DNA of 42,645 nucleotides, taken from Myxococcales bacterium. GTDB taxonomy: Bacteria > Myxococcota_A > Polyangia > Haliangiales > Haliangiaceae. This document shows positions 31,304 through 39,228 of this stretch, one piece after another. A program made the translations under genes and the position numbers. The stretch lies in contig JAAEPE010000211.1 of the NCBI GenBank assembly GCA_024222395.1, forward strand, positions 1-42,645, read 5' to 3'. Position 1 is the first letter of the stretch; the number at the start of each line of letters is the position of its first letter. The notes under the pieces are model-generated. The model searched no databases. It was not told where the DNA came from and saw only the letters and a program-made list of their open reading frames with translations.

Positions 31304-32262
31304 AGATTCTCTTCATCGTCGACGAGCTCAGCAAGCTCGACTTGGGCGGGGATACGAGCTACGCACTGATGCTTGAGTCTGCGGCCCGGGGGCATGAGCT
31401 TTGGACCTGCCAGGTTGGCCACTTGGGGCTCGAAGGCAACGATGCTGTAGCGACTGCACTGAAGACAACGGCTGTCGTGGCTGCCCCCCCAGCGCAGGCA
31501 TTCACCTGTGGCGCAAGCCAAACACTTTCTCTCTCGAGTTTTGGTGCAGTCTTCATGCGCGCCGACCCGCCACTCAACGTCGAGTATCTTCACGCGACTT
31601 GGATTCTCGATCACGGCCGCGGCAAGACGGTACTTGTAAACGACCCTCGTGGTCTTCGCGAGCACAACGAGCATCTGAGCATTCTTGCATTCCAGGAGTT
31701 CATTCCGCCGACCATCGTTACGCGCAGTGCTGCCCGACTTGAGGCGTTCTTGGCTGAGCACGATCGAGGCATCATTCTCAAACCTGTCGATGGATTCGGA
31801 GGCATGGGGATCTTCTTAGTTCAGGAAGGCGATCCCAATACCAGTTCGATATTCGAGACTTCAACCCAGGGGGGCCAGATCTGGACCATGGCGCAGAGCT
31901 ATCTTCCTGCTGCGAGATTGGGCGACAAGCGAATCGTGCTCGTTGAGGGAGAACCAATCGGTGCGGTCATGCGGGTTCCTCCTGAGGGGGAAGCTCGTGG
32001 GAATCTGCATGTTGGTGGCAGGGCCGACAAGACCGATTTGACTGAGCGTGAAGTCGAGATCATTGCGGCGGTGAGCCCCGTTATGAAGGAGTACGGCCAG
32101 ATTCTCGTCGGTCTTGATGTGATTGGCGACATGCTCACGGAGATCAACATCACCTCACCTACGGGCATTCGCCATATCTCGCAACTTGACGGAATCAACG
32201 CGGCGACGCCGGTGCTTGAGTGTGTCGAAGAGAAGGCCATGGCGCTCGGTTTCACTGGCTAG
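31300..32262 (+). CDS. gshB: Glutathione synthetase (GshB-type ATP-grasp)
   Basis: A 320-residue ATP-grasp ligase that would join gamma-glutamylcysteine and glycine. Family landmarks: N-terminal MKILFIVDE, the substrate segment AVFMRADPPLNVEYLHATWIL, VNDPRGLREHNEHLSIL, the ATP-binding stretch IILKPVDGFGGMGIFLV, and C-terminal GLDVIGDMLTEINITSPTGIRHI. The TTG start overlaps the upstream stop codon (TTGA) behind an AGAAGG ribosome site, so it is coupled to the NtrC-like gene. A gshA partner is not in the window. The annotation rests on clear motifs; a related peptide ligase with another substrate is possible. Confidence 0.92.
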   Translation: MKILFIVDELSKLDLGGDTSYALMLESAARGHELWTCQVGHLGLEGNDAVATALKTTAVVAAPPAQAFTCGASQTLSLSSFGAVFMRADPPLNVEYLHATWILDHGRGKTVLVNDPRGLREHNEHLSILAFQEFIPPTIVTRSAARLEAFLAEHDRGIILKPVDGFGGMGIFLVQEGDPNTSSIFETSTQGGQIWTMAQSYLPAARLGDKRIVLVEGEPIGAVMRVPPEGEARGNLHVGGRADKTDLTEREVEIIAAVSPVMKEYGQILVGLDVIGDMLTEINITSPTGIRHISQLDGINAATPVLECVEEKAMALGFTG

Positions 32263-32281
32263 GTATTGCCTCGAAACCTGC

Positions 32282-32287
32282 TATGCT
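32282..32287 (+). promoter_or_regulatory. TANNNT -10-like box before add
   Basis: TATGCT ends 6 nt before the ATG of the adenosine deaminase gene, a leaderless-type spacing. No clear -35. Confidence 0.35.
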
Positions 32288-32293
32288 TGTCCG

Positions 32294-33457
32294 ATGGTCG
32301 CCGAGCTAAGCCTAGAACTCATTGAGAGCCTTCCCAAGACCGACTTGCATGTGCATCTCGATGGCAGCATGCGTCTCTCTAGCATTCTCGAAATGGCCGA
32401 GGAGCAAAGGGTCACGCTTCCAAGTCACGACGCGGACGAACTCTTCAAGATTCTCTATGCCGGCGACGTCTGCAATTCTCTCGATGACTATCTGAAGGGC
32501 TTTGACATCACGCTTTCGGTCTTGCAAACCGAGGAGGGGCTCGAGCGAGCAGCGTATGAACTTGGGGAGGACGCCTGGAAAGAGGGGGTCTGGTTTCTCG
32601 AGGTGCGCTACGCCCCCATGTTGCACACACGCAACGGCTTGCGACTCACTGACATCATCGAGGCGGTCCTCCGAGGGCTTCGCCGGGCTAAGCGAGAGTT
32701 TGGCATTCGCTACGGGCTCATTCTTTGTGGAATTCGCTCGATGGACGTTGAGAGTTCTCTCCGCATGGCTGAGCTGGCTGTGGCCTACAAGAATCGCGGT
32801 GTCGTGGGCTTCGACCTGGCCGGTTCCGAAGTCAATAACCCGGCCAAGGAGCACATGGCTGCGTTTCAGCTCATTCTCGATAACAACATCAACTGCACCG
32901 CCCACGCAGGGGAGGCTTTCGGCCCCGATTCGATAGCGCAAGCAATTCACAAGTGTGGCGCCCACCGAATTGGTCACGGCACTCGCTTGCGAGAGGATGG
33001 AGAGCTTCTCAACTATGTGAACGATCACCGCATCCCTCTTGAGATTTGCCCATCGTCCAATTTGCAGACGAAAGCAGCGAAGAGCTGGGCTGCACATCCT
33101 GTTGACTTCTATGTTGACTACGGAATTCGAGTCACCATCAACACTGACAACCGACTGATAACGGATACGACGGTGAGCAAGGAGATCCTTCTCTGCCATC
33201 AGCACTACGGATGGACTCTTGATCAGATCAAGGAGATCCTCATCGCAGGATTCAAAAGTGCGTTTCTCCCCCATCGAGAGAAGGTGGATCTACTTGGGTG
33301 CGTGATTGCCAAGCTGGATACCATTCACGCGCCGACGGACGGGAAGCAATTGTCAGGCGCGAGCAAAGCAACTCCAACCGAGTATCACGACACAGGGTGC
33401 GTTGAGCCTACCCCTGAGCCACCTCTATCGCCGCCGAGCACAGAGATCACCCGGTAG
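32294..33457 (+). CDS. add: Adenosine deaminase
   Basis: A 387-residue amidohydrolase converting adenosine to inosine. Zinc ligands and catalytic motifs are all present: LPKTDLHVHLDGSMR (His19, His21), NCTAHAGEAFG, HRIGHGTRL and RVTINTDNRLITDTT. The Asp-Asn form of the last motif is found in the actinobacterial-like branch; E. coli Add has Asp-Asp. The start at ATG 32294 gives the expected N-terminus; upstream frame extension lies inside gshB. The last 50 residues (after LDTIHAPTDG) form a Pro/Thr-rich extension beyond the usual end. A TATGCT box lies 6 nt before the ATG. Confidence 0.94.
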   Translation: MVAELSLELIESLPKTDLHVHLDGSMRLSSILEMAEEQRVTLPSHDADELFKILYAGDVCNSLDDYLKGFDITLSVLQTEEGLERAAYELGEDAWKEGVWFLEVRYAPMLHTRNGLRLTDIIEAVLRGLRRAKREFGIRYGLILCGIRSMDVESSLRMAELAVAYKNRGVVGFDLAGSEVNNPAKEHMAAFQLILDNNINCTAHAGEAFGPDSIAQAIHKCGAHRIGHGTRLREDGELLNYVNDHRIPLEICPSSNLQTKAAKSWAAHPVDFYVDYGIRVTINTDNRLITDTTVSKEILLCHQHYGWTLDQIKEILIAGFKSAFLPHREKVDLLGCVIAKLDTIHAPTDGKQLSGASKATPTEYHDTGCVEPTPEPPLSPPSTEITR

Positions 33458-33486
33458 AAAGCCTCGCCTCTGCCTGCAATACCCGC

Positions 33487-33492
33487 TAGCAT
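33487..33492 (+). promoter_or_regulatory. TANNNT -10-like box before ECF-like gene
   Basis: TAGCAT ends 8 nt before GTG 33501 and supports that codon as the start. -35 weak. Confidence 0.3.
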
Positions 33493-33500
33493 GCCGGCAG

Positions 33501-34313
33501 GTGCCCACCGAAACTGCGAGTTTTATGGAGTTACTGGCTGAGCATTTGCCTAGCCTGTACAACTTTGTGATTCGCATGTGCCTCGATGAGGCTCGGGCGC
33601 ATAAGGTTGTCGAGGAGACGTTTCTGCGCGCATACGTCGGCGCAGACACGAGCCCGGATGGTGACAAGGTGTCGTTGTGGTTGCTCAAGATTGCGCAACA
33701 TGTGTTGGGGAAGACTCTCGAGCGCAGACCCGAGGTGTCCTTCGACATGCTAGACGAAATCTTGCGCTCGGAGGCTACGAGGACCGACATTGTGAGTTCG
33801 CTAACCGAGCCCAGGCGTGACTTCCTGCTATGGGGGCTCAAGCAGGGCTGTATGACCTCTGTGGTCAATTGCCTCTCGCCCGGCGAACGTGCTGCATTCG
33901 TGCTCAGCACTGTGATGTCTCTTTCGGACTCGCATGCAGCGCAGACGCTCGACGTCTCTGCCGCCGCATTCAAGGTGCGCCTATCGCGGGCAAAGAAGAA
34001 GATCTCCGACTACCTGGCGCCACGATGTGAGCATGTCGACCCCATGAATCCATGCCACTGCCCTGCTCGAGTGGGCGTGGCGCTCAACAAGGGCTTTATC
34101 AAGTCGCGCGGAGAGGTGAGCCTGCGCAAGCAGCTGCCACACTACGGGCGCTATGGTGCTGGGGCGGGGCAAGACGATGCTCCTTTGCGAGACGTGGTGA
34201 CAATCTACGGAAACCTTCCTGAGACTCCTGTTCCCCAGGTGCTGCACGACCACCTTATTGAGATGGTCGAGAGCGGTGCCTGGAGCAAGTACTGCGACCA
34301 GAATAAGTCCTAG
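33501..34313 (+). CDS. ECF-type sigma factor-like protein with C-terminal extension
   Basis: A 270-residue protein. Residues 10-80 resemble sigma region 2 (LLAEHLPSLYNFVIRMCLDEARAHKVVEETFLRAY), and residues 125-175 region 4 (LSPGERAAFVLSTVMSLSDSHAAQTLDVSAAAFKVRLSRAKKKI). A Cys/His cluster RCEHVDPMNPCHCPARVG follows, as in ECF groups with a zinc-binding C-terminal extension, then about 80 residues of unknown fold. Start GTG 33501 (TAGCAT 8 nt upstream) or ATG 33525. No anti-sigma gene is adjacent, so the extension may carry the control. The region 2 -10-binding residues are somewhat divergent. Confidence 0.75.
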   Translation: MPTETASFMELLAEHLPSLYNFVIRMCLDEARAHKVVEETFLRAYVGADTSPDGDKVSLWLLKIAQHVLGKTLERRPEVSFDMLDEILRSEATRTDIVSSLTEPRRDFLLWGLKQGCMTSVVNCLSPGERAAFVLSTVMSLSDSHAAQTLDVSAAAFKVRLSRAKKKISDYLAPRCEHVDPMNPCHCPARVGVALNKGFIKSRGEVSLRKQLPHYGRYGAGAGQDDAPLRDVVTIYGNLPETPVPQVLHDHLIEMVESGAWSKYCDQNKS

Positions 34314-34347
34314 GATCGCGAACGCTTGGTTCGAGGGTGAGCGAGTC

Positions 34348-35202
34348 CTATGACCGAGGTAGTGCGAGTTCTGGACCTACTGGATTTGGACAGCGCACCC
34401 GGCGGTACCAGCGCTTGGAACGTCGCGGTTTCGGGGCACTTGCTTGGCGACATCGACCCGCGTCGACGTCTTCTTCCGAGCAGCCGATGCGTACGTGCAT
34501 GTGGTCGTTGTGGCCCTTAACGTCTCGCGGAGCGTGAAGGATGTGAGTGGCCATCTTGAGAATACTCGCGCTCTCTTTGACTTCTCTCGCGTAGGTCAGA
34601 AGCCATCGCTTGACTCTCGGAGATACAAAAATATGCTCTACATTGGCATTTTCGCTAGTCATCATGGCACGGACTAAGGCCCAATTGCGCTTGAGATCGA
34701 AATAGCGCTCAGGAATGTCCTTAACGAATCGCGGCGACTTGGCGTACGTCGCCTGCCCCTCGCGACTGTAGTAGGCCATGTGGCTGTCTGGATAGAATGG
34801 GCGTCCCTCCGCATCCATTGCGTAGTATATGAGGTCGACATCGCGACCATTCTGGTGGGAACGGTGCATTGCGAGAGGGCCACCGTGCTCATGAGACATA
34901 TCGGCAACGCTCAATTGACTATCTTTGTACTGGAACGCGACATCAGAAGAACTCTGTGCGATTAGCTTGACTAGTTCTAGGGTTCCGAAGCGAGTTCCTC
35001 GAGAACGCCAGGGCTCCGCCATTACAAATCCGTGGCCTCGCGTTGGCAACATCGCAGCGTCTGAGAGGGCGCCGCGATTGGTTGAGCCGCAGGAGATGCT
35101 ATCTGGCTGCTCGGCGGCCAACTTTGGCTCTTCTACAGTTTCCGCCTGCGCAGAGCTGCCCACAAACAGGAGTCCAGCAAAGAGAAGACGGTACAGACAC
35201 AT
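34348..35202 (-). CDS. mepA: MepA-like murein endopeptidase (M74, LAS fold)
   Basis: A 284-residue periplasmic peptidase that would cut D-Ala-meso-DAP cross-links in peptidoglycan. It has a signal peptide (cleavage likely after SSAQA) and the zinc motifs of the LAS family: HRSHQNGRDVDLIYY (His and Asp ligands) and KGHNDHMHVRIGC (His-x-His). The N-terminal CGSTNRGALSDAAMLPTRGHGF and the VSPRVKRWLL segment also fit MepA. The C-terminal tail is basic (KPRRSKRWYRRVR). Expressed from a predicted promoter whose -10 ends 8 nt before the ATG. It converges on the ECF-like gene. Confidence 0.9.
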   Translation of the reverse strand: MCLYRLLFAGLLFVGSSAQAETVEEPKLAAEQPDSISCGSTNRGALSDAAMLPTRGHGFVMAEPWRSRGTRFGTLELVKLIAQSSSDVAFQYKDSQLSVADMSHEHGGPLAMHRSHQNGRDVDLIYYAMDAEGRPFYPDSHMAYYSREGQATYAKSPRFVKDIPERYFDLKRNWALVRAMMTSENANVEHIFVSPRVKRWLLTYAREVKESASILKMATHILHAPRDVKGHNDHMHVRIGCSEEDVDAGRCRQASAPKPRRSKRWYRRVRCPNPVGPELALPRS

Positions 35203-35210
35203 ACCCCACC

Positions 35211-35240
35211 ATTTTAGGCATAGTGGGGCAGAACGGTCAC
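35211..35240 (-). promoter_or_regulatory. Predicted promoter of mepA-like gene, with overlapping hairpin
   Basis: On the minus strand: GTGACC (35240-35235), 18 bp, TAAAAT (35216-35211), then 8 nt to the ATG. CCCCAC (35204-35209) and GTGGGG (35223-35228) form an inverted repeat across the -10 region and the only Shine-Dalgarno-like sequence. Confidence 0.5.
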
Positions 35241-35301
35241 GAAATTCGCTCCATGTCTCAGGTGCCTAGAGCCTGTAGCACCAGAGGGCCTACTCCAGGC
35301 T

Positions 35302-36483
35302 CTAGCCTTTGGCAGAGGCGAAGCAGGATTCTAGGTCGGCCTTCAAGTCTTCAACGGCCTCGATGCCCACCGAAAGACGAATAAAGCCATCGGAAATTCC
35401 AAGCGCTTGCCTGGTCTCGGGTGGGACACTGGCGTGGGTCATGATAGCTGGGTGCTCAATGAGCGACTCCACCCCACCTAGGGACTCGGCGCAGGCGAAA
35501 ATGGAACACTGTTTGAGGAAGCGCCGCGTAGCCTCGAGGTCGCCCTTGAGGTGGAAGCTAATCATGCCGCCAAATCCACTCTGCTGGCGTTTGGCAAGCT
35601 CGTGCTGCGGGTGGCTGGCGAGCCCTGGGTAGATGACTTTGTCAACCTGCTCGTGACCATCAAGCCATTCTGCAAGGTGACGGGCGTTATGCTCGTGGCG
35701 CTCCATGCGCACGTGCAGAGTCTTCAAACCGCGCATGGTGAGGAAGGCATCCATTGCCGGCATCGAAGCGCCGCAGGAGTTTTGGATGAAAGCGACCTTC
35801 TCGTGGAGCTCGTCGCTCCGAGTTACGACCGCGCCACCGATAACGTCGGAGTGGCCATTCATGTACTTGGTGGTCGAGTGCACGATGATGTCAGCACCAA
35901 GCTCGAATGGCCGTTGGTTGAACGGCGTCATGAAGGTGTTGTCGACCAGCAGGAGAATGCCCTTCTCTTTGCACAGGCCGGAAATCTCTTTGATGTCGGC
36001 GAGCTTGAGCATTGGGTTGGTCGGCGTTTCGACCCAGATCATTTTCGTATTCGGCTTTATCTTCGCGGCAAATGCCTCGCGACCATCCATGGGATCGACG
36101 AAGTCGAACTCTAGGCCGTGGCGGCGCCAGACTTTGTCGAAGATGCGGAAGGTGCCGCCGTAGAGATCATCGCTTCCAACAATATGGTCACCCGCTGAGA
36201 GGGTGTGCAGGACCGCGTCTGTAGCGGCAAGGCCCGAGGTGAAACACAGACCGTGGTTGCCACCTTCGAGGCTGGCAATACAGTCTTCGAGAGCGAAGCG
36301 TGTTGGGTTGTGGGTGCGGGAGTACTCGAAACCTTTGTGCTCGCCAGGACCTTTTTGCGCGTAGGTCGAAGTTAGGTAGACCGGAGTCATGACTGCCCCA
36401 GTCGTCGGATCTGGTGGCTGACCTGCGTGAATAGCCCGTGTCGCGAAGCTACCTTTGTGTCCGTAGTCTTGATGCATCTCCAA
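35302..36483 (-). CDS. metB: Cystathionine gamma-synthase / gamma-lyase (PLP)
   Basis: A 393-residue Cys/Met-metabolism PLP enzyme. Landmarks: FATRAIHAGQPPDPTTGAV, YSRTHNPTRFALEDCIASLEGG, WVETPTNPMLKLADI, LLVDNTFMTPFNQRP, and the PLP-binding HSTTKYMNGHSDVIGGAVV with the Schiff-base Lys. The C-terminal SLGGVESLIEHPAIMTHASVPPE is typical. Motifs alone do not separate cystathionine gamma-synthase from gamma-lyase, so metB is the best guess. The TTG start at 36483 has AAGG at proper distance; ATG 36477 is the alternative. It directly follows the YbjN-like gene without a gap. Confidence 0.92.
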   Translation of the reverse strand: MEMHQDYGHKGSFATRAIHAGQPPDPTTGAVMTPVYLTSTYAQKGPGEHKGFEYSRTHNPTRFALEDCIASLEGGNHGLCFTSGLAATDAVLHTLSAGDHIVGSDDLYGGTFRIFDKVWRRHGLEFDFVDPMDGREAFAAKIKPNTKMIWVETPTNPMLKLADIKEISGLCKEKGILLLVDNTFMTPFNQRPFELGADIIVHSTTKYMNGHSDVIGGAVVTRSDELHEKVAFIQNSCGASMPAMDAFLTMRGLKTLHVRMERHEHNARHLAEWLDGHEQVDKVIYPGLASHPQHELAKRQQSGFGGMISFHLKGDLEATRRFLKQCSIFACAESLGGVESLIEHPAIMTHASVPPETRQALGISDGFIRLSVGIEAVEDLKADLESCFASAKG

Positions 36484-36975
36484 TTACGCCTTGCTGAAAC
36501 TGAAATCCGTGGGATCGGTATCGAGGATATTTATCAACGCTTGATCCTCTAGAAGGTCATGCATCGTCTGGCCGCCGTAGTACTCAATAATCTGGTTATC
36601 GTATTCGTCGGCGATGATGGCGACGTCGGTGAGTGTCGCGAGCAGTTCATCGGAGTCGAATGTTGGGCCGCCAAGAATCGAGTGCAGGAAGAGCACAACC
36701 CGCTCGTTGGGCTCGTACGCGAAAGCGCCGAATCGGAGTTGGCTGTTGAGGTGCAGCAGATCAATTGCCAATTCGCCCTCCATGTTGACGCCGCGGACAA
36801 GTTGAGCGCAGCACCGGACCAACGCCCGGTCTTCGTCCCAGGGCACAACGTTGATCATTACGTAGGTGGATCCCTGCTTGATGACGTAGAGGCTTTCGTC
36901 AACCTTTCGATACGAACCGTGTTCAGAAAGGGTGCTCTCGATGACCTCGATGGTGGCGATTTCAGCGGCGTTCAT
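36484..36975 (-). CDS. YbjN / T3SS-chaperone-like domain protein
   Basis: A 163-residue protein; ATG 36975 is chosen because the longer frame upstream has no domain character. Its pattern, SYRKVDESLYVIKQGSTYVMINVVPWDEDRALVRCCAQLVRGVNMEGELAIDLLHLNSQLRFGAFAYEPNERVVLFLHSILGGPTFDSDELLATLTDVAIIADEYD, fits the YbjN or type III secretion chaperone-like fold. Such proteins bind partner proteins rather than catalyse reactions. It abuts metB (its TAA is immediately followed by the metB TTG), so both are probably co-transcribed. It diverges from the Omp85 gene across 115 bp. Confidence 0.8.
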   Translation of the reverse strand: MNAAEIATIEVIESTLSEHGSYRKVDESLYVIKQGSTYVMINVVPWDEDRALVRCCAQLVRGVNMEGELAIDLLHLNSQLRFGAFAYEPNERVVLFLHSILGGPTFDSDELLATLTDVAIIADEYDNQIIEYYGGQTMHDLLEDQALINILDTDPTDFSFSKA

Positions 36976-37090
36976 GAGGCGGGAATACCACAACTTGCCC
37001 CTTTGCGAGGGGCTCTGTAGCCGGATTGTGACTTGGCCTACGAGCACCAGGGCCCTGATACCGATATCCTGGTTTGAGCGAGAACCGCTC

Positions 37091-38473
37091 ATGAAGACCT
37101 CCAACCACATAACCTTTCTCACTCTTGTTCTTAGCTTGCTGATGGGGAGTGCTCTCGCCACAGCCGAGACAGTCCGCCAAATCGTCGTAGTCGAGAACAA
37201 CAAGACTACCGATGACACGGTGCGCTACATCGCAAATGTTGATGAGGGAGATGAGTGGGGTACCAGCGCCCGCGAGCAGGCAATTGTAGAGCTGGTTTCT
37301 AGTGGTCTCTTCAAAGACATCGACATCTTCTCAGAGCCGCACCCGAAGGGTGGCGTGAAGGTCACGATTGTCGCCAAGGACAAGCACAGCTGGGTCGTGG
37401 CTCCGACTGTCTACAACCAACCGACCAATAAGGGCGGCGGCGTTGGCTTTGGAGAGAACAATCTCTTCGGCCAGAACAAGAAGCTCTTGCTCTATGGCCA
37501 GATTGCAACCGGCGATTCGTTCTTCGTTGGTGCCTACATCGATCCCTCGATAGGTGGCACCCCACTTCACTGGGCCTTTGATGTCTATCTCAAGAACCAG
37601 AGAGTGCTCGAGTACAGTGCTCCATCGAAGTTCCTCGAGTCACCGGATGCGGTTCGCCAAACCAAGCTTCGCTACTTGAATGCAGGCGCCAAGCTCGGTG
37701 TCACGCTCTTTCGCAGCCTCTCGCTAGACGCGCGCCTCCGGGCCGCGAACGTCTTCTATGGCGCTACAATTCTCAAGAACGACGCAGCGCCAGAGGACGT
37801 CATGGAAGGTGGAATGCACGGCCATACACTCGACGACCCTGGAGTCGAGGGATGGGACATGTCCAGCGAATTGAGCCTTACGTTTGACAGGCGAGCCAAC
37901 TGGTACGGCATTAGTACTGGCGATAAGTATCATATCCTCTATGAGAAGGCGCTTCCCGGTCTTGGCTCAGACTTCGAGTACTGGGATGTGAGAAGCAGTT
38001 GGGTCCGCGCACGCAAGTACTTTGATCGACACAACCTGATTCTCAAGACCGGATTCTCCATTGGCAAGGACTTGCCCTTTCAGCAGGAGTTTTCCGCAGG
38101 CGGCACATCACTGCGCGGCTACAAAGGCGCACAGTTTCGCGGTGACTTCAAGGTGTCGTTCAACGCGGAGTATTCCGTACACCTCTTCTCCATGCCGTTT
38201 CCACTGCTTGAGCGTCTTGCGGTGCGTGGATTGGCGTTCTATGACAGTCGCTATATCACGTTTCGCGACATCGAAGATAGCGACACCCATCGCAACTACT
38301 TGCCCGGTGCCGATAGTCAGGAAGGAGCTGCTCCTTTCAAGAATGCCGTAGGTCTCGGTACCCGCTTCTTCGCCCGCTCTATCGTCTTGCCTCTGCTCGG
38401 CCTCGACGTCGGCTATGGGATTGAGAGCGGGGCCATCGAGGTGTACTTCGCGATTGGCCTCACCGACATCTAG
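37091..38473 (+). CDS. Omp85-superfamily outer-membrane protein with single POTRA
   Basis: A 460-residue barrel protein. ATG 37091 opens a signal peptide (MKTSNHITFLTLVLSLLMGSALATA). About residues 26-95 form one POTRA domain (VRQIVVVENNKTTDDTVRYIANVDEGDEW...AIVELVSSGLFKDIDIFSEP...KVTIVAKDK), and the rest a 16-stranded barrel with the Omp85 lid-loop signature FSAGGTSLRGYKGAQFRGD and a C-terminal strand ending in VYFAIGLTDI. BamA has five POTRAs, so this is a reduced relative, perhaps an autonomous surface antigen or assembly factor. It shares no operon with known Bam genes. Confidence 0.88.
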   Translation: MKTSNHITFLTLVLSLLMGSALATAETVRQIVVVENNKTTDDTVRYIANVDEGDEWGTSAREQAIVELVSSGLFKDIDIFSEPHPKGGVKVTIVAKDKHSWVVAPTVYNQPTNKGGGVGFGENNLFGQNKKLLLYGQIATGDSFFVGAYIDPSIGGTPLHWAFDVYLKNQRVLEYSAPSKFLESPDAVRQTKLRYLNAGAKLGVTLFRSLSLDARLRAANVFYGATILKNDAAPEDVMEGGMHGHTLDDPGVEGWDMSSELSLTFDRRANWYGISTGDKYHILYEKALPGLGSDFEYWDVRSSWVRARKYFDRHNLILKTGFSIGKDLPFQQEFSAGGTSLRGYKGAQFRGDFKVSFNAEYSVHLFSMPFPLLERLAVRGLAFYDSRYITFRDIEDSDTHRNYLPGADSQEGAAPFKNAVGLGTRFFARSIVLPLLGLDVGYGIESGAIEVYFAIGLTDI

Positions 38474-38482
38474 GGAGAACCT

Positions 38483-38925
38483 CTACGCGGCCTCGCGAAT
38501 CATGCTAATGCTCAGCGCGAATACCGCTATGTGAACGGTATTGGGGCCGTTGATAACGATGGGCTTGTCGGCCATTCGACCATTGACGTAGATGCCGTTG
38601 GTTGAGCCCAAGTCCACGACGATGAACATGCCACCGCGAAAGGTAATCTGCGCATGGCGGGTCGATACATTGCCATTTTGAAAGACCAAGTCGTCTTTTC
38701 GGGACCGCGGCCAATCGTGATCTCTTTAGAGACCGAGCGAGCTGTCGCACGTTTCGCGGCAATGCTCTCAGGCTCTGGTTTGCGATGGCGGCTCAACTCT
38801 TGACGGTCACCATTCGCAACGTCGGCCTAGTAGGGACTGAGTTGGCCATCGCCCAGGCCGGCATGCTGCACAACAAACTCTTCAAAGTCGGGGCGGTCGT
38901 TTCGATCAGTGTCCGGCGAATTCAT
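38483..38925 (-). pseudogene. FHA-domain protein, interrupted by a stop and a frameshift
   Basis: ATG 38925 with GAGAGACGG upstream starts MNSPDTDRNDRPDFEEFVVQ. The frame meets a TAG (in GQLSPY-stop-ADVANG), continues open through KEITIGRGPE, and then needs a one-base shift near 38700 to read DDLVFQNGNVSTRHAQITFRGGMFIVVDLGSTNGIYVNGR to the stop at 38483. The reassembled protein has a canonical FHA domain (GR, S-x-x-H in STRHAQI, LGSTNG), a phosphothreonine-binding module that usually partners Ser/Thr kinases. The intact tail alone (38483-38689) would encode about 68 residues. Confidence 0.65.
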
Positions 38926-39037
38926 GTCCGTCTCTCAAGCGCGTTCCCGCGCAAGCAACTCCTGGTACAGGCACTTGCACGTTTCAGAGCACCGGATACA
39001 ATGACCTAAGCCGCAGCCGCCAGTCTAGGACCTCACC

Positions 39038-39051
39038 CACTACATGTAGTG
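39038..39051. repeat. Perfect 14-bp palindrome
   Basis: CACTACATGTAGTG is self-complementary over all 14 bases. It sits in the 273-bp spacer between the FHA relic and the phosphopantetheinyl transferase gene, which otherwise shows no gene. Confidence 0.5.
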
Positions 39052-39198
39052 CATTGCCGCGTCTAGAGTTTCTCCTCGCTCAACAAAAAGCGCACGAAAA
39101 CCACCGCTCCGACATCAAACAGACCACAGAGCCTCAACTCGTCGCCTGGCAAGCTGACGATTCCTTGATTTCTTGCTTCGCCCGACATCGTCGGGCCC

Positions 39199-39228
39199 TA
39201 ACCTGAATCCGGTGACGGATTCAGGTTA
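39199..39228 (-). terminator. Hairpin terminator overlapping the PPTase stop codon
   Basis: TAACCTGAATCC (39199-39210) and GGATTCAGGTTA (39217-39228) form a perfect 12-bp stem with a 6-nt loop. On the minus strand the stem begins with the TAA stop of the transferase gene. No U-tract; a smaller hairpin CCCGAC/GTCGGG (39181-39195) lies next to it. Confidence 0.55.

Noticed and set aside
38785..39009. Plus-strand ORF of 74 codons
   Set aside because: It is antisense to the readable FHA gene and has no recognisable features.
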